Assembly: GCA_027625915.1 (NCBI GenBank)
Contig: JANTQA010000033.1
Location: forward strand, 9,610,001-9,674,000
Length of the DNA stretch: 64,000 bases
DNA from: Anaeramoeba flamelloides
Lineage: Eukaryota; Metamonada; Anaeramoebidae
Direction of reading: 5' to 3'
Shown here: in pieces, positions 1 to 12,700 of the stretch
Layout of the letters: each line of letters starts with the position of its first letter
Numbering within the stretch: the first letter of the stretch is position 1
Made by a program: the position numbers and the translations under genes
Notes under the pieces: model-generated
The model's input: only the letters and a program-made list of their open reading frames with translations
Database searches by the model: none
What the model was told of the DNA's origin: nothing

Positions 1-1
1 A

Positions 2-148
2 AAATTAAATATGGTGAAAGAAAAAGAATCATTATTATCTCACCTAAAAAACACTCCCCTGTTTCAAACACTCTCAATGAATAACCCGAAATTTTCAAGA
101 TCTCGTTATTTTGTCTGTTTGGATAATTGGGTTGCATTGTATAATTGA
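2..148 (+). CDS. 3' end of a gene entering from the left edge, unknown product
   Basis: A frame open from the window edge runs for 48 codons to a TGA at 146-148. It contains two in-frame Met codons, so the start cannot be set, and the real gene probably begins outside the window. The visible tail has a mixed, non-low-complexity composition with several Leu, Ser, Arg and Trp residues and ends in ...RYFVCLDNWVALYN. Its GC content is higher than the spacer that follows. I do not recognise a domain. It could be the last exon of a spliced gene, and chance openness over this length is possible but less likely given the composition. Confidence 0.5.
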   Translation, partial: KLNMVKEKESLLSHLKNTPLFQTLSMNNPKFSRSRYFVCLDNWVALYN

Positions 149-714
149 ATTATATACAAAAATCATAATAATTATTATAAAGTAGTTGTACTTTTTTCTT
201 AATTTTTGGTTATTTTGGTTTTTTCTTAGATTAAAATTCACTTGACTGTGGTTAAGGGGATAGTGTCTCCTCGAATTGTTGTGGGGTAGTATAAATCAAT
301 GCCAAACTTACTTTACATTTTTGATAGGATTTTTTGATTATTTTTTTTTTGTTTGGCTCATTTCTATAAAAAAGAAATTTGTTGTATCAAGAGGAATTGA
401 GTTGGGGTTGTGTGAAAAAGACTTGAAATTTTTTTATCAAGGAATTTTTTAGGGAATTAAATGTAAAAAATTAACTAGTTTTTTTTTTTTTTTAATAATA
501 ATATTGTGTAATTTGACAAAAAATGATCTTACTTTCTTAATAATGTTAATTTTTTTGGGTCATATAATAATAAACTCATTACAATATTTTTATGAGAATT
601 TTATTTCCTTGAAAAATAAGAAAATCCTTTCTTCAAAAATTTTTAAACATATTCAAAAAGGGTAGAAAACACTTTGAATTCAAATTTCTTTGGGTTGGAT
701 TAAAAAGCAACTTA

Positions 715-943
715 TAATGTTAATTGAATTATAAATATGAAAAAATTTTCACTTCCTTTAACAGATTTTTCTTTAATAAACCCAGTTTTCAAAAAGTAGG
801 TTGGAATTTTAAAACTCTACTTGAAAAAGAAATCAGGGAAATAGAATTCTCAAAAAAGTATATTGTCATTTACAAACTGATGTTGAAAAAGGAAATTGTT
901 AAATGAGCGAAAATTTTTCCCATTTGTAATTCTAATAACAGTA
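715..943. mobile_element. Short inverted-repeat element, TACTG family, copy 1
   Basis: The left end TAATGTTAATTGAATTATAA pairs with the reverse complement of the right end, TACTGTTATTAGAATTACAA, and the match continues to about 40 bp. The interior shares an AGTAGGTTG-containing segment with the copy at 2207-2372. No coding capacity. This is typical of a MITE, a non-autonomous DNA transposon derivative. Confidence 0.6.
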
Positions 944-2206
944 GTTTGAATTCCATTTGCAAATTCAAAAGATCCCTTAATTTGGAACACTAAAGTATTT
1001 GTATTTCCAATCTAGACCAGTACCACCAATTTACAATTTAATTTCAAAAAAAGGAAGGAAATTTTTTTGGTTTGAAAAGACTTTGCAATAAATAACAGAT
1101 CAATCAAAAGAAAGTTCAGAAAAGAATGGTTCAAAGTAACACAAACCACCACTTAATTGTTCACAATCTTAACTCAAAATTTCAAAATATTTATATGTTA
1201 ATTAGGATCAATCCAAAAAAAACCACACAAATTCACAAAATCCTTAACCCAAAGGAAAAAGAGATTGGACTTATTGATAATCATGAAATTGAAAAAAAAA
1301 CTATTGAAAAAAAGCATCAAGCAATTTTTTATCGTTTTCAATTATCTTTTTCAGCTGGGATTTACTTCAAAAAAATACCTTTTTTGTGAAAAATAGGAAA
1401 TTAACTTTGCCACTCATACATGTTTCTTGTGGGAGAGTAAAAGTGAAACCTTTCCTCAAAAAGATTGAAAATACACCAATAAAACTAAAAACATTAATGC
1501 TTTCTTGATCTCATCAAACAAAATTAATTGAAAAATTTAGAATTCAACAATTCAGAATCAAGTTCGAAACATTCGAAAGGGAAGGGAACAAATTCTATCT
1601 TTTAAAGAGTCGTTGAAGAAATAAGGTTAAAAATGACTCAGGTTTTAAATATCTACCAAAAATAGTTTTTTCTACTGAAAATTTACAAAAAAAATACTAA
1701 ATTTTCAATTTTAACAAGATACCACATGTTTTAACTTTCTTTTAATCGAGTAAATATGTTTCTACACTTAAAAAGGTGACACTGGCCTTGGAATATGAAT
1801 AATCCTTAATTGATCCTAAAATTCAACATTGTTTTTTTGATTGTGTTGTCCTAATACACAAAATTGTACAACATTGCATATTCCACTCACAAAATTGTAA
1901 TTTTGATGATAATTGAAATATAATGGAATTTTGTTCATTCCTTACTTCAAAATAAATAAAAAAAACTCTTTTTTAAATTTTTTAGTTTTTGTTGTGTTTA
2001 TTTTGTGTCTGAAAAAATAATTGATCAACACTTGAGTTGTTTCTCTTGGACTTTTATCATGAGTTCCCTGAAGTACATTTTTTAGTTAAAATTATCATCA
2101 AAAGAAAAATAAAATTCTTTTTTTAATTTTCAAGTTATCAAAAAATGAAAATGATCCAACTATTCCTAATTGGAAAATAACTATTTGAGTCTTTCCTATT
2201 TTTTGA

Positions 2207-2372
2207 TACTGTTGTTTGAATACTAAATATAAAAAATTTTCACTTCCTTTTTATTTTTTTCTTTGCTAAATTAAGTTCTAAAACAAGTAGGTTGCAATTT
2301 GTTTCTTCAATTACCTTTTTGAAATTGAAAAGGAAGTGAAAATTATTCCCATTTATAATTCAAATACCAGTA
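2207..2372. mobile_element. Short inverted-repeat element, TACTG family, copy 2
   Basis: The left end TACTGTTGTTTGAATACTAA matches the reverse complement of the right end, TACTGGTATTTGAATTATAA, over about 42 bp up to a shared TTTTCACTTCC block. Internal sequence is alignable with the copy at 715-943. It is non-coding and lies about 340 bp upstream of the first ankyrin exon. Confidence 0.65.
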
Positions 2373-2712
2373 CCTTGGCTTAATTGGTGACTTTTAAAAT
2401 AACAATTTGTTTAGATTTGGTACACGATCAATGTGCTTTTTTTTCCCCATTTCTATAATCGCAAAACCTACTTCAGTTAAGTTTGTTTAAAAATACAAAA
2501 CACCCCAATCTTTCACAAAGGGTTAGGTAGAAAAAAAATTGCAAAGCAAAAAGAATGATTTTGAATGAAAACGATTTTTGAACAATAATCAATTTCACAA
2601 CTGTTACTTCTCAAATTTCTTTTTCTAAACGAGTGAAAATTTCAAGAGTTGCAAAATGAATTTCGAAAATTTTATTTTTTTTTATTTTTATTTTTCTTCT
2701 TCTTTTTTCATT

Positions 2713-5607
2713 ATGACTGATTTATTGGAAACAATTAAAAACAACGATAATGAAACTCTTTCTGGAATGTTAGCTGATAACCAGATTGACTTAAACAATG
2801 AGGTATTTGTTTTATTGTTTGGCTCTTTCTTTATCCACCCATTAACAACCTTAATAAAAAATTTTTTTTTTTTTTTTTTTGAATATTTTCTTCTTATTTT
2901 TGAAGATGGTAAGAATTTTAAAAAAATTTTCCACATTTTTGTTTCTCAAAAAAATTGAACAAGAAATAATTTTTTGTTGAATGGGCAATTTGGTTGAAAA
3001 CTGGAGACTGACTTTGTTGAACTGAAAAAAAAATAAAATTTCTTTCTCTTTTTAAAAAACAAAAAAAAAAAAACAACAAAATTTTTTTTCCTCTAAACTT
3101 TGGTTCTTAACCATTATAGAATAAGACTCTACCTTTGCATTACGCTATCTCCGAAAAAAGTTCTCTTGAATTAATCACCACTCTTTTAGAGTATGGAAGT
3201 GATCCTAATAAGTTAGATAGTTCTGGGAGTACTGCGCTTCATTTGGCAACACAATGGGAGGACACTATTAGGATTCTCGATCTTTTAGTCCAATATGGAG
3301 GAAAGAGGAACGTCACCACGCGATACAAGGAGACTGTTTTGATGAAATGCCTATTGAACCAAAGGCCAATTGAGACAATTTCGATGCTAATTTTACAGGG
3401 ATACCCCATTTCGGGGAAAACAATTGGGAATAAAAATATTCTCCATTTTTATTGTAAATATTCCGTTCCAAATCCTAATTTGTTAAAATTATTTTTAAAA
3501 AAAGATTACGCCACTGGAGTAGATGATGAAGGTTGTCACCCTGTACATTATTTGTGTGAATGCCAACCAACTTTGGATTGCCTAAAACTATTACTCAAAT
3601 ATGATCTACATTTTGATTGTAAAAACAAGAGAAACCTGACCCCATTTGCCCTGTTATTATCAGCAAACCCAATTTATGAATTAATAGAATTACTTGTCCT
3701 TGAATTTGGTGTTAATATGATGGAATTAATTGTAAGGATTTTCTTTTTTGTTAATTTTTTGAGATTTCTTTTATTTTTTAAAGTAACCAAGGTTTGAAAA
3801 TTACTGATTTACAAAATCACTAAGTGCTGTTAGTTATGATTATTCGTTCAAAGGAAATTTGATCTTTATTTTTTTTTTTTTTCTTTTTTTTTTTACTTTG
3901 GGTTTTAATGGTTGACCCCAAAAATTTTGTTGGGGGAATTCTAAAGAAAACGATATTAAAAATCTCATCTCATCTTCAGATTTAAGGAAACAAATTTTTT
4001 TTTTTTTTGTTTTTTTGATTTTTTGTTTTTGTGACAATCAAGGTGTTTTTTGAATGAGATTTCTAGAATGTGTAAACTTTGATTTTTACAAATCAGTAAT
4101 TTTTAAAACAGAGCTATTCATAAAACCAAAAATTAAATTTCAAAAACCTAAATATTTCTGAAACATAAAAATATTTTTTAAACATAAATATTTCTAAAAA
4201 ATTTAAATAGGACGACAAAACCTATTTAGCCTATGCCTTAGAGCGCAGATTAGACAGAAAAATTATTAATTTACTTATTGATTGGACACCAGAAATAACA
4301 GATTCCAACAAAGGTCCACTATATTATGCTATTCGTTATTACAAAAATGACCTCGAACTTATTGGACGGTTGATAAAAGAAGGTGCACCTGTCAATCACT
4401 ATCAGGAGGTAAATATATTTTTATTTTTTTTTTTTTGTTTTTTTCTCATTTGGTACTCAGTTTCTTTATAATGTTATTTTTCCAATTAATAAAGAGAAAA
4501 TTATTCTTTCAATTACTCAAATTCCATTTCAAAACAATGTATTGAAAAATGAAAAAGATATTCAAAAATTAATCAATAAGAAAAAATCATCATCAATTCT
4601 ACTTTCCCTTTATTGAACTTTTGAGTTAAAATTAAATTTTTTGTAAATCAGAATTTAATAGTATTTTTATTTTAAAAAGAAAAATTTCTTCACTCAATAA
4701 AGTCAAAAAAATGTACAAATACAAAAAAAGGATTACTTTTTTCATTCAGGGTGCTTAAAAATATACTAATATTTTAACAATATTTTGAAAAAAAAAAAAT
4801 TACCAAACACAAGTTTCTCAATTATTAAATAACGAATGTTGTTATTTTGCTTTTTTTTTTAGTAAGCAGAATTTTTATCCTTTCAGTATCATAAGTTGGT
4901 TTAAGTATAAAATGATTTTTGCAGAATTTTAATCTTCTTAAATATTTTATCAAATGATTTTTTTTTGACAATCTTTTCTCAATTGTTGAGGGGTAATTTG
5001 GCCCTGTTTGCTAATTTGAAATTTATTTCTTCTTTAAAATCATTAATTTTAATATTTTTTATACTTTATATAGTAAGGAAAAAATAACGGGCATGAAAAA
5101 AAGCCCAGAAAAGATTTTTAATTGTGAATATTAGTAAAATTTAAAAGTAATTTCTTTTATTTAAAATCAAATCCTTTTTATAAACAACCAAATTTTTTTA
5201 TGAGGATAGTAATAAACCTACCTAAAGTTCATTAAAGAGAGGGTTTCTCTAGAATACTCAAGTAATTGTCTGATAGCATAAGTAGATCAACTTTTTTTGA
5301 AAAACAATCAGAGTTTTATACACCTTTACTAGAGTTTGGAAAATGAAATTTTTATTCTTGTTTTTTGATTGATTGAATAGTGTTTTGAAACAAGGGTAAT
5401 TTAATTAATCATCATTCTAATAACTGGGTGAGGTATATTTTTAAAAGTTTGATTCTGAAAAAATGAGGTTTGATTTTAAAATAAAAGAAATTACACATCA
5501 ATTTTCCTTATATTCACAATTAAAAATCTTATCATGTATTTTTTTGATGCCAGGTATTTTTTTCACTACTTTATATTCTGTATTACCATATTTCTTTCTT
5601 TATTTCT

Positions 5608-5640
<33 letters not shown>

Positions 5641-5705
5641 CAAGAAATAAGGAACTAAAAGAAAAAGCTTTAGCTTTGGTTTTACATACAAACACACACA
5701 CACAC

Positions 5706-5741
<36 letters not shown>

Positions 5742-8700
5742 CTATTGATTTCAAACTTAAAATGTGATTCAAGATTGGTATTATAACAAATTCAAATAAT
5801 GTAAAAAATATGAATTTACATTCTTAAATTTTTTAAAAAAATTTATAAAACTATTTTAAAATTTTAATACTTTGTAACTGTTTAAAAATAATAATAATTA
5901 ATATTTAAATACAAATAATCAATCAAGACAGTGTGCTACTGGAAAAAAAAAAACAAACGAAAAACAGTTTTATATTCGTAAAAGTCAATCTATAATTTAA
6001 AATAATACAAATTTAAAAAAAAAATAAACTGATAAGACCGAGTAAATTTTTAAAATTCAAATAGTAATTTATAAGAAAAGACAAAAAGTTCGAAATCGAA
6101 AAATTTTTTCATTTGAAATATTTTCTAGTCATTTTAAAAAAAAGTGAAGAAAAAAAGTTTGAAAAGGTGATACCTAAACTGCTTAAATGAGTTAGTCAAA
6201 AAGTTTGTGCAATACTTTACAAAATAATTTTTTTTTAAAACAGCTGGTTGTGTTAATTATTTTTTTTCTTTTTATTTTAATATTTAATGATTAAATTTCT
6301 AAGATAATAAATTGAGTTGGGTCCAAAAATAATTTAAAAACTTTCCAGTTAGAAAATCACGACAAAAACAAAAATCACAATGCAAAATTAATTCTTATCA
6401 ATAAATATAATATATCCATTTAATAATCATTTCTAAACATCTCTCTAATTATATATAATATTTTAATTAATAACCTTCTTTGAAAATATTTTCAATATTT
6501 TATAATTTAATAGAATCAAAAACCTTGTATTTTATATTTATTAGAAAACAATGCCAGCATGGATTTAATAAAATTATTTATTACAAGAGATTTAAATTTA
6601 AATCTAACAGATAAAGAGGGAAATACACCATTAATTTGGCTATTAAAAAATAAACCAAAATCAAAATTAATAACTGATTTCATGGTACCTTGGCTTGATA
6701 TCAATCAAAAAGATGTAAGTTTGTTTAAAATATTCAAAACAACAGAACAATAATACCAACTATCATAAAAAAAAAAAAAATATTCAATCAAAAAAAAAAT
6801 ATAACTGTACTTTTAAAAAACAAAAAAAAAAAAAAAAATAAAAAACAAATAATAGAGTGAGACCAATTTATTTGCTTTACAATATTGCTTAGAAAACGAT
6901 TTCCCGCAAACATTTATCGAAAAGGTATTACGATTTAATCCAAATTCAGGATGGGATGATCAAAAGAACATCAATTCCTTTTTTCATTATTTCATCAAAA
7001 ACAAAGAATTATCAATCCAGTGGAAATTATTATCGTTGGGACCAAACTTAGATGTTAATGTTTTTGGTGAGCATTTAATATTTTATTTCTTCAAGCACGA
7101 TATTGATGAAGGTATATTAAAATATGTCCTAACAAAGGTAAACATTGATCAAGTTGATCGCAATGGTGATAGTTTATTGATGTGGATGTTAAAATACAAA
7201 CCCAAAAGGGAAAATTTTATCAATTATTTAATTTCATTACATCAATCCAATTCGACGAAGGACAAAAATGGAGACTTCCCATTATTATATTTATTAAAAA
7301 AAAAAGTCGAAGGGAAAAAGAATTACATTTCCCGAATTTTAGCGGCCAAATATACACCTAATATGGTGGATGCTTACGGCCAAACGGTTTTGCAATACGT
7401 GATAAGGAAACGGCCAAAAAAAATCGCTTTAATAAAAACTCTATTAATTAAAGGGGAGAATCCCAATATTGCAAATTATGAAAAAAGAAATACTGTATAT
7501 TATACTTTATATCCAAAGCCAACGGATGATTATAAATTATTCAAATTATTGACGACTTCGAAATATCGATTAATTGAGCCCATGAGTTCAAATGGAGAAA
7601 CACCCTTAAACTATCTCTTAAAAAATGATCCAAAGAACTTCAAAATCTTAAAAATATTACTTGAGCAATTATCATACCAAACTGAATACAAAGTTTCCCA
7701 ACAATTAATTAAAACTGCATTCCAGGCAAAGCCTTATGATTTAAATCTGTTTCAATTATCGGTTATCTATGGAGATAATCCAAAAAATTTTTTGGATGAT
7801 CAGAAAAATTCTTGTTTACATCTAGCAATTAAACAAAACTTAGGCGTGAAAGCCATTCGCCGATTATTTTTGTTTGGATTTCCCTTGGACCAAGTCAATA
7901 AGGCCCAGGAAACTCCCTTTTTTTCTGCCTGTAAAAACAAAAAAACCTCGTTCGAAACCTTTAAATTGCTAATTGATAAGGGTTCAGATATAAATAGAGT
8001 CGATGATCTAAATAACACTGCACTTCATTATCTAGCTCGATTTGGTGGTACCTATGAAAAGGTACACTATTTATTTTCAAAATCGCCAATGTTAAAAAAT
8101 AAATTGAACCATAAGTCCGAAACTCCCTTACACACAGCATTGTTATGTAATGCAGATCCTAAATTCATTTGTAGGATTTTAGGTCAAGAAATAGACATCA
8201 ACACAAAGGACAAAAATGGAAATACACCCTTACATTGTGCATTGATCGGTAGATGCCAAAAATATATTGTACAACAAATACTTGAATATCAAGCAGATGT
8301 AACTGCTAAAAATAAAAAAAATGAAACTCCTCTACAATTAGCTTGTACCATAAAAGCAATTAGTCCAGAGATTATAGATTTATTATTATTATTTAGATCA
8401 GATGTTAATTTGAAAATTAATTACGACACACCCTTGCTCTTAAGTATAAGAAATGGATGTCATCCAGATGTAATTGATCATTTATTAGCACAAGAATTAG
8501 ACTTAACAATCAAAGATAGATTTGGGAAACATCCCTTATATGTTGCTTGCGAACTCAATCGAAACCCATTAATAATAAAATCTTTATTAGAAGTTGGCTC
8601 TGATCCTAATTTACCAATAAGTGATGTAAATAATTCTTTTTTTTTTTTTTTTTTTTATTTAATAGATTTTTTTATTTTAATTTTCTATATAATAATAGAG

Positions 8701-9745
8701 TAAAAAATCTTTTTTTTCTAATTTTCAATATTTTTGATTTGCATTTCAACCTAATTAAGAAAAAATTATTTGATAAATTATATTTAAAAAGAGAATCAGA
8801 TCAGAATTTGATTGAAATTTTTATTTTTATCACGATATTCAAAATTAAAGTTGGAATTTGGAATAATTTTCATTATTTTTAAATGCAGTTGTTTGAGAAA
8901 TTTTTTTTTTTTAATTTTTCCTTTGATATTTAAAAATATTCAAATTGCTTTTTTTAAAAAAAGGAAACAATAGAAAGATTACTTTGCTTAAAATAAAACA
9001 AACAAACAAACAAACAATCAATCATCAATCAACTTGTTAGATTTTCTTTTATATCAAAAATAATTTAAAAAACAATTATTTTTTCAAGAAATTGCCAAAA
9101 AAAATTTAATTTCTTTTAAAAGTAAACAAAGTTTTTTTTTAAAATTTTTTGAACGGAATTCATTTTAATCATTAATTTTAATTCTAAATTCAATAATGAA
9201 AAGAAACAAAGTATTTTTTTTTAAAAGTTTTGAAAATAATTATTTCACAAAAAATTTCCTTGCAATTATAAATCACTATAATTATTTAAAAAATAATTCA
9301 ATTAAAAAAAAGAAATTCAAATCTTATTTATTTGTTACTTTATTTTGATTTTCGTTTCTCAAAAATTGTAATTATTTTTAATCAAAAAAAATTAAATAAT
9401 TGTTTTTCATGTTTTTCTGCATATTTTTGATATTATTAGACTTTTATATCAGACATTATTTTGGTAAAAAAAGAGAATTATTTTTAAAACTATTCTTGTT
9501 TCACTAAAAAAATAATTTTAAAAACTTTATTTCAATAAGTAAATAATAAGAGTAATAAAAAAATTAATGATAAAATTTAATCATTTTAAACAAGACTCAA
9601 AAAAGGTGTATCAAATATCTAAAGCTCAATTGATAATATTCAAATAGTTCTCAATTTTGAAACCGTTTTTTCCATACTCTGATAATTTTCCTTTGAGAAT
9701 TTAATATTTTCATTCTCTGTAACTCAAAAATTATAAAGTACAAAA

Positions 9746-9776
<31 letters not shown>

Positions 9777-12700
9777 CAAATCGATTATCTCTTTATTAAT
9801 GACTAATAAAAAAAAAAACAATTACAATCATTTTCAAAAAGTGAAATCCAAACATTTCACTAATTTTTCATCAAACTGTTCTATTTAAAGTTGTAAAATC
9901 TTTTTATTTATCCTTTTTAAAACTTGTAATTTTCACTTTTGGAAATAATTGAATTGCAAAGAAAATTTTTTGAAAAAATCAAAATAAAAAATATTTTTAT
10001 TCTTTTGTTTATTTATTTTGAATCAAACTAAAAATTACTTTATTGTTTTTTTATTTTTTTATATTTGTTAAACCAAAAATATCACTCTTCATCGATCATT
10101 CAACTTGTTAAACAAAAAAAAAAAAAAATAAAAATTATAACAACAGGGAACAACACCACTATTTGCCTATTGTAAAAGTAATGTCGACAAAGAAACATTT
10201 GAGTTGGTGGTCAAAAGTTCTAAAATTAATCATTTAAATAATAGAAAGGAGAATTGTCTTCATTATGCAATTAGAAGCAATTCCAATCTAGAAATGATTA
10301 ATATTTTAGTTGAAAATGGAATCGACATTAATCAACCAGATGAAAATGGACTGACACCTCTTAGGAATGCCTTTAACTCACGTCGTGATGAAGCAATTCT
10401 TTTAAAAATGCTTACTCTTAAGGTTGATACCTCAACACCAGACAGAAAGGAAAATTTGTTACATTATGAATGCCAAACTCTAGCCAGACCAAATGTCATT
10501 CAAGCATTACTTCATGCGGGATTTAAAAGCGAATCCAAAAATCAGTATGGAAAAACACCGATCTTACTTTTGGCCGAAAACAACAAGCCCTTTGATTCGA
10601 TCTTAACTTTATTAGATGCCAATTCCAACCCAAATTCCGTATCCGATAACAACGAACCATTGTTAATCACTCTTGTTAGATTAAAATATGATTCTGAAAG
10701 TATTGAAACATTGATTTCTTATGGTGCCAATGTTAACATTGCATTTGAAAATGAATCGATAATCTTCCATTTATTAAAAGAAAATACATCTAAAAATAAA
10801 ATCAGAGAAAAGCAAATATCAGATATCTTGGCATTATTCATGAAAAATCAATTAGACATTAAAGTGGTTAATAACCAAAAGCAATCACCATTATATTATG
10901 AAATTCGAAATTTAAGGAGGATCAATATTATTCAACAATTAATCGAATATGGTGATAATGTTAATTTTCTTGATAAGGAAAAAAATAATTTGCTTTATTA
11001 TGCGAGTTCACTACAATTTAATAACCAACTTGAATTATGTCAACTCTTAGTTGATAGTGGATCATTGATTCGAAATAAATATAATGCAAAAAAAAATATA
11101 TTATTCAATGCCCTCAAAAACTACTGTAACCTGGAAACATTTAAATTCCTACTTGCTCAATTAGAAAAGGAAAACCCCAATAGTGTAAATACTGATCAAT
11201 TAGCAAATATTGAAGAAACCCTATTAATTTTTGAACTTAAAAATAAATGTAGGCTTGGATTTATAAAGGCACTTCTTAATAATAAAGCCGATCCCAGTTA
11301 TTATGATCAACAAAAAAATAATGCATTCCATATCATTATCAATTCATCTTCACAAAAACGTGAAGAAGTCTTACAATTATTATTTATGAACAAGGAATTA
11401 AAATACAAATGGAATGCTTTCAATAGCAATAACGATACACCTTTGTTCATGGCCTTGGCACATAAAAGAAGTGAAAGCATTATTCATGTGTTATTAGAAA
11501 ATGGTTCTAATGTAAACCAAGATAACGATCAGAAACAAACGCCCTTAACATTTTCCATTGTGACTCGACAAGCGCTCCCAGTCGTTCGAAAGCTACTTGA
11601 ATTTGGAGCTAATGTGAATTACCAAGATAAGGATAAAAACACTCCACTTCATTTAGTGGTGATTTATTCACTCAGCAAATCATATCTTGAACTACTTGTC
11701 GAACAAACGAGTGTCAATTTAGAATTGGAAAATAAATTATCTGAAACACCCCTACAACTCTCAATTGACTATAAAAGGTATAACAGCATTAACACCCTTA
11801 TTAATAAGGGGGCTAATATTAATAAGCAATTGAAAGATAAAAGCTATCCCATATTTTATGCAATTGCAAATTATATGTCAAATAAAAGCATGCTAGATAA
11901 TCTGCTATCAAAAAATGTTGACTTAACTTTGAAAAAGGATAATTTATCACCATTGATATTTTGTATTATGCAAAACTGCCAGCTTGAAGTGATTAAAAAA
12001 CTTGTCGAAAATGGTGCCGATGTCAATGAAAATGTTAAAAAAAAAATGCCAATTATAATTTATTTGATTATCAACTCAAAACGATATGATTTAATTTTAT
12101 ACTTGATCCAAAACGGGGTCAAGATCGGTACAAAGCATAAGGATAACGGATATAATCTTTTCACATTAGCCATAGAACACAATGCCAGTGAACTGATCTG
12201 TAGGGAATTAATTCAACGAGAATTAGATGTTACTCAGAAAATGAAAAATGGTGATACCCCACTAATTCGCGCATATTATAAATATTCTGATGGTTTAATA
12301 ACAGAAATTCTGGAGCGTGGCGCAGACCCCTGTGTGATCTTCAAAAATAACTCCAATACCACATTATTGATTGAAGCTTGTAGAAGCAAGAAACCCAAAA
12401 ATTATGTTCAATTGATCATTAGTAAGGCTAAAAATAATGATCAATTTTCGAAATTCATTAATCATCATGATGAAGAATATACTACTGCGTTATATTGGTC
12501 TGTGCATAATAGAGATATTGAAATACCTAGACTATTATTGGAAAATGGAGCCGATCCTAATTTTGTGAATCTCAAAAAATTTTACAAGCCAAACATTTAT
12601 CTATGTGCCTATTTTAAAAAGCTTGACTTTGTCAAATTATTCGTCGAATACAATGCCGATGTAAATCCTAAACTGGCAGACAATGAAAGTACAATTGGAA

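Larger units (their letters stand above)
149..2712. other. Gene-free AT-rich spacer with two small inverted-repeat elements
   Basis: No convincing coding frame is visible. Short open frames near 724-906 and 1126-1389 are rich in Lys, Asn, Phe and Ile, as expected by chance in this composition. The stretch holds two related palindromic elements (715-943 and 2207-2372). The promoter of the ankyrin gene must lie at its right end, but I see no recognisable core motif. Confidence 0.6.

Noticed and set aside
724-906. Open frame of 60 codons
   Set aside because: Lies inside an inverted-repeat element (715-943) and has spacer-like Lys/Phe/Ile composition.
1126-1389. Open frame of 87 codons
   Set aside because: Asn/Lys/Ile-rich, no motif and base composition like the surrounding spacer; expected by chance at this AT content.
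2656-2958. Phe-rich frame starting 57 bases before the chosen ankyrin start
   Set aside because: The leader is read from a T-rich tract and the 3' half runs into the intron; the ATG at 2713 is the better start.
5463-5786. Frames with poly-Phe, poly-Lys and Tyr-Ile repeats
   Set aside because: They are translations of the poly-T and TA microsatellite in an ankyrin intron.
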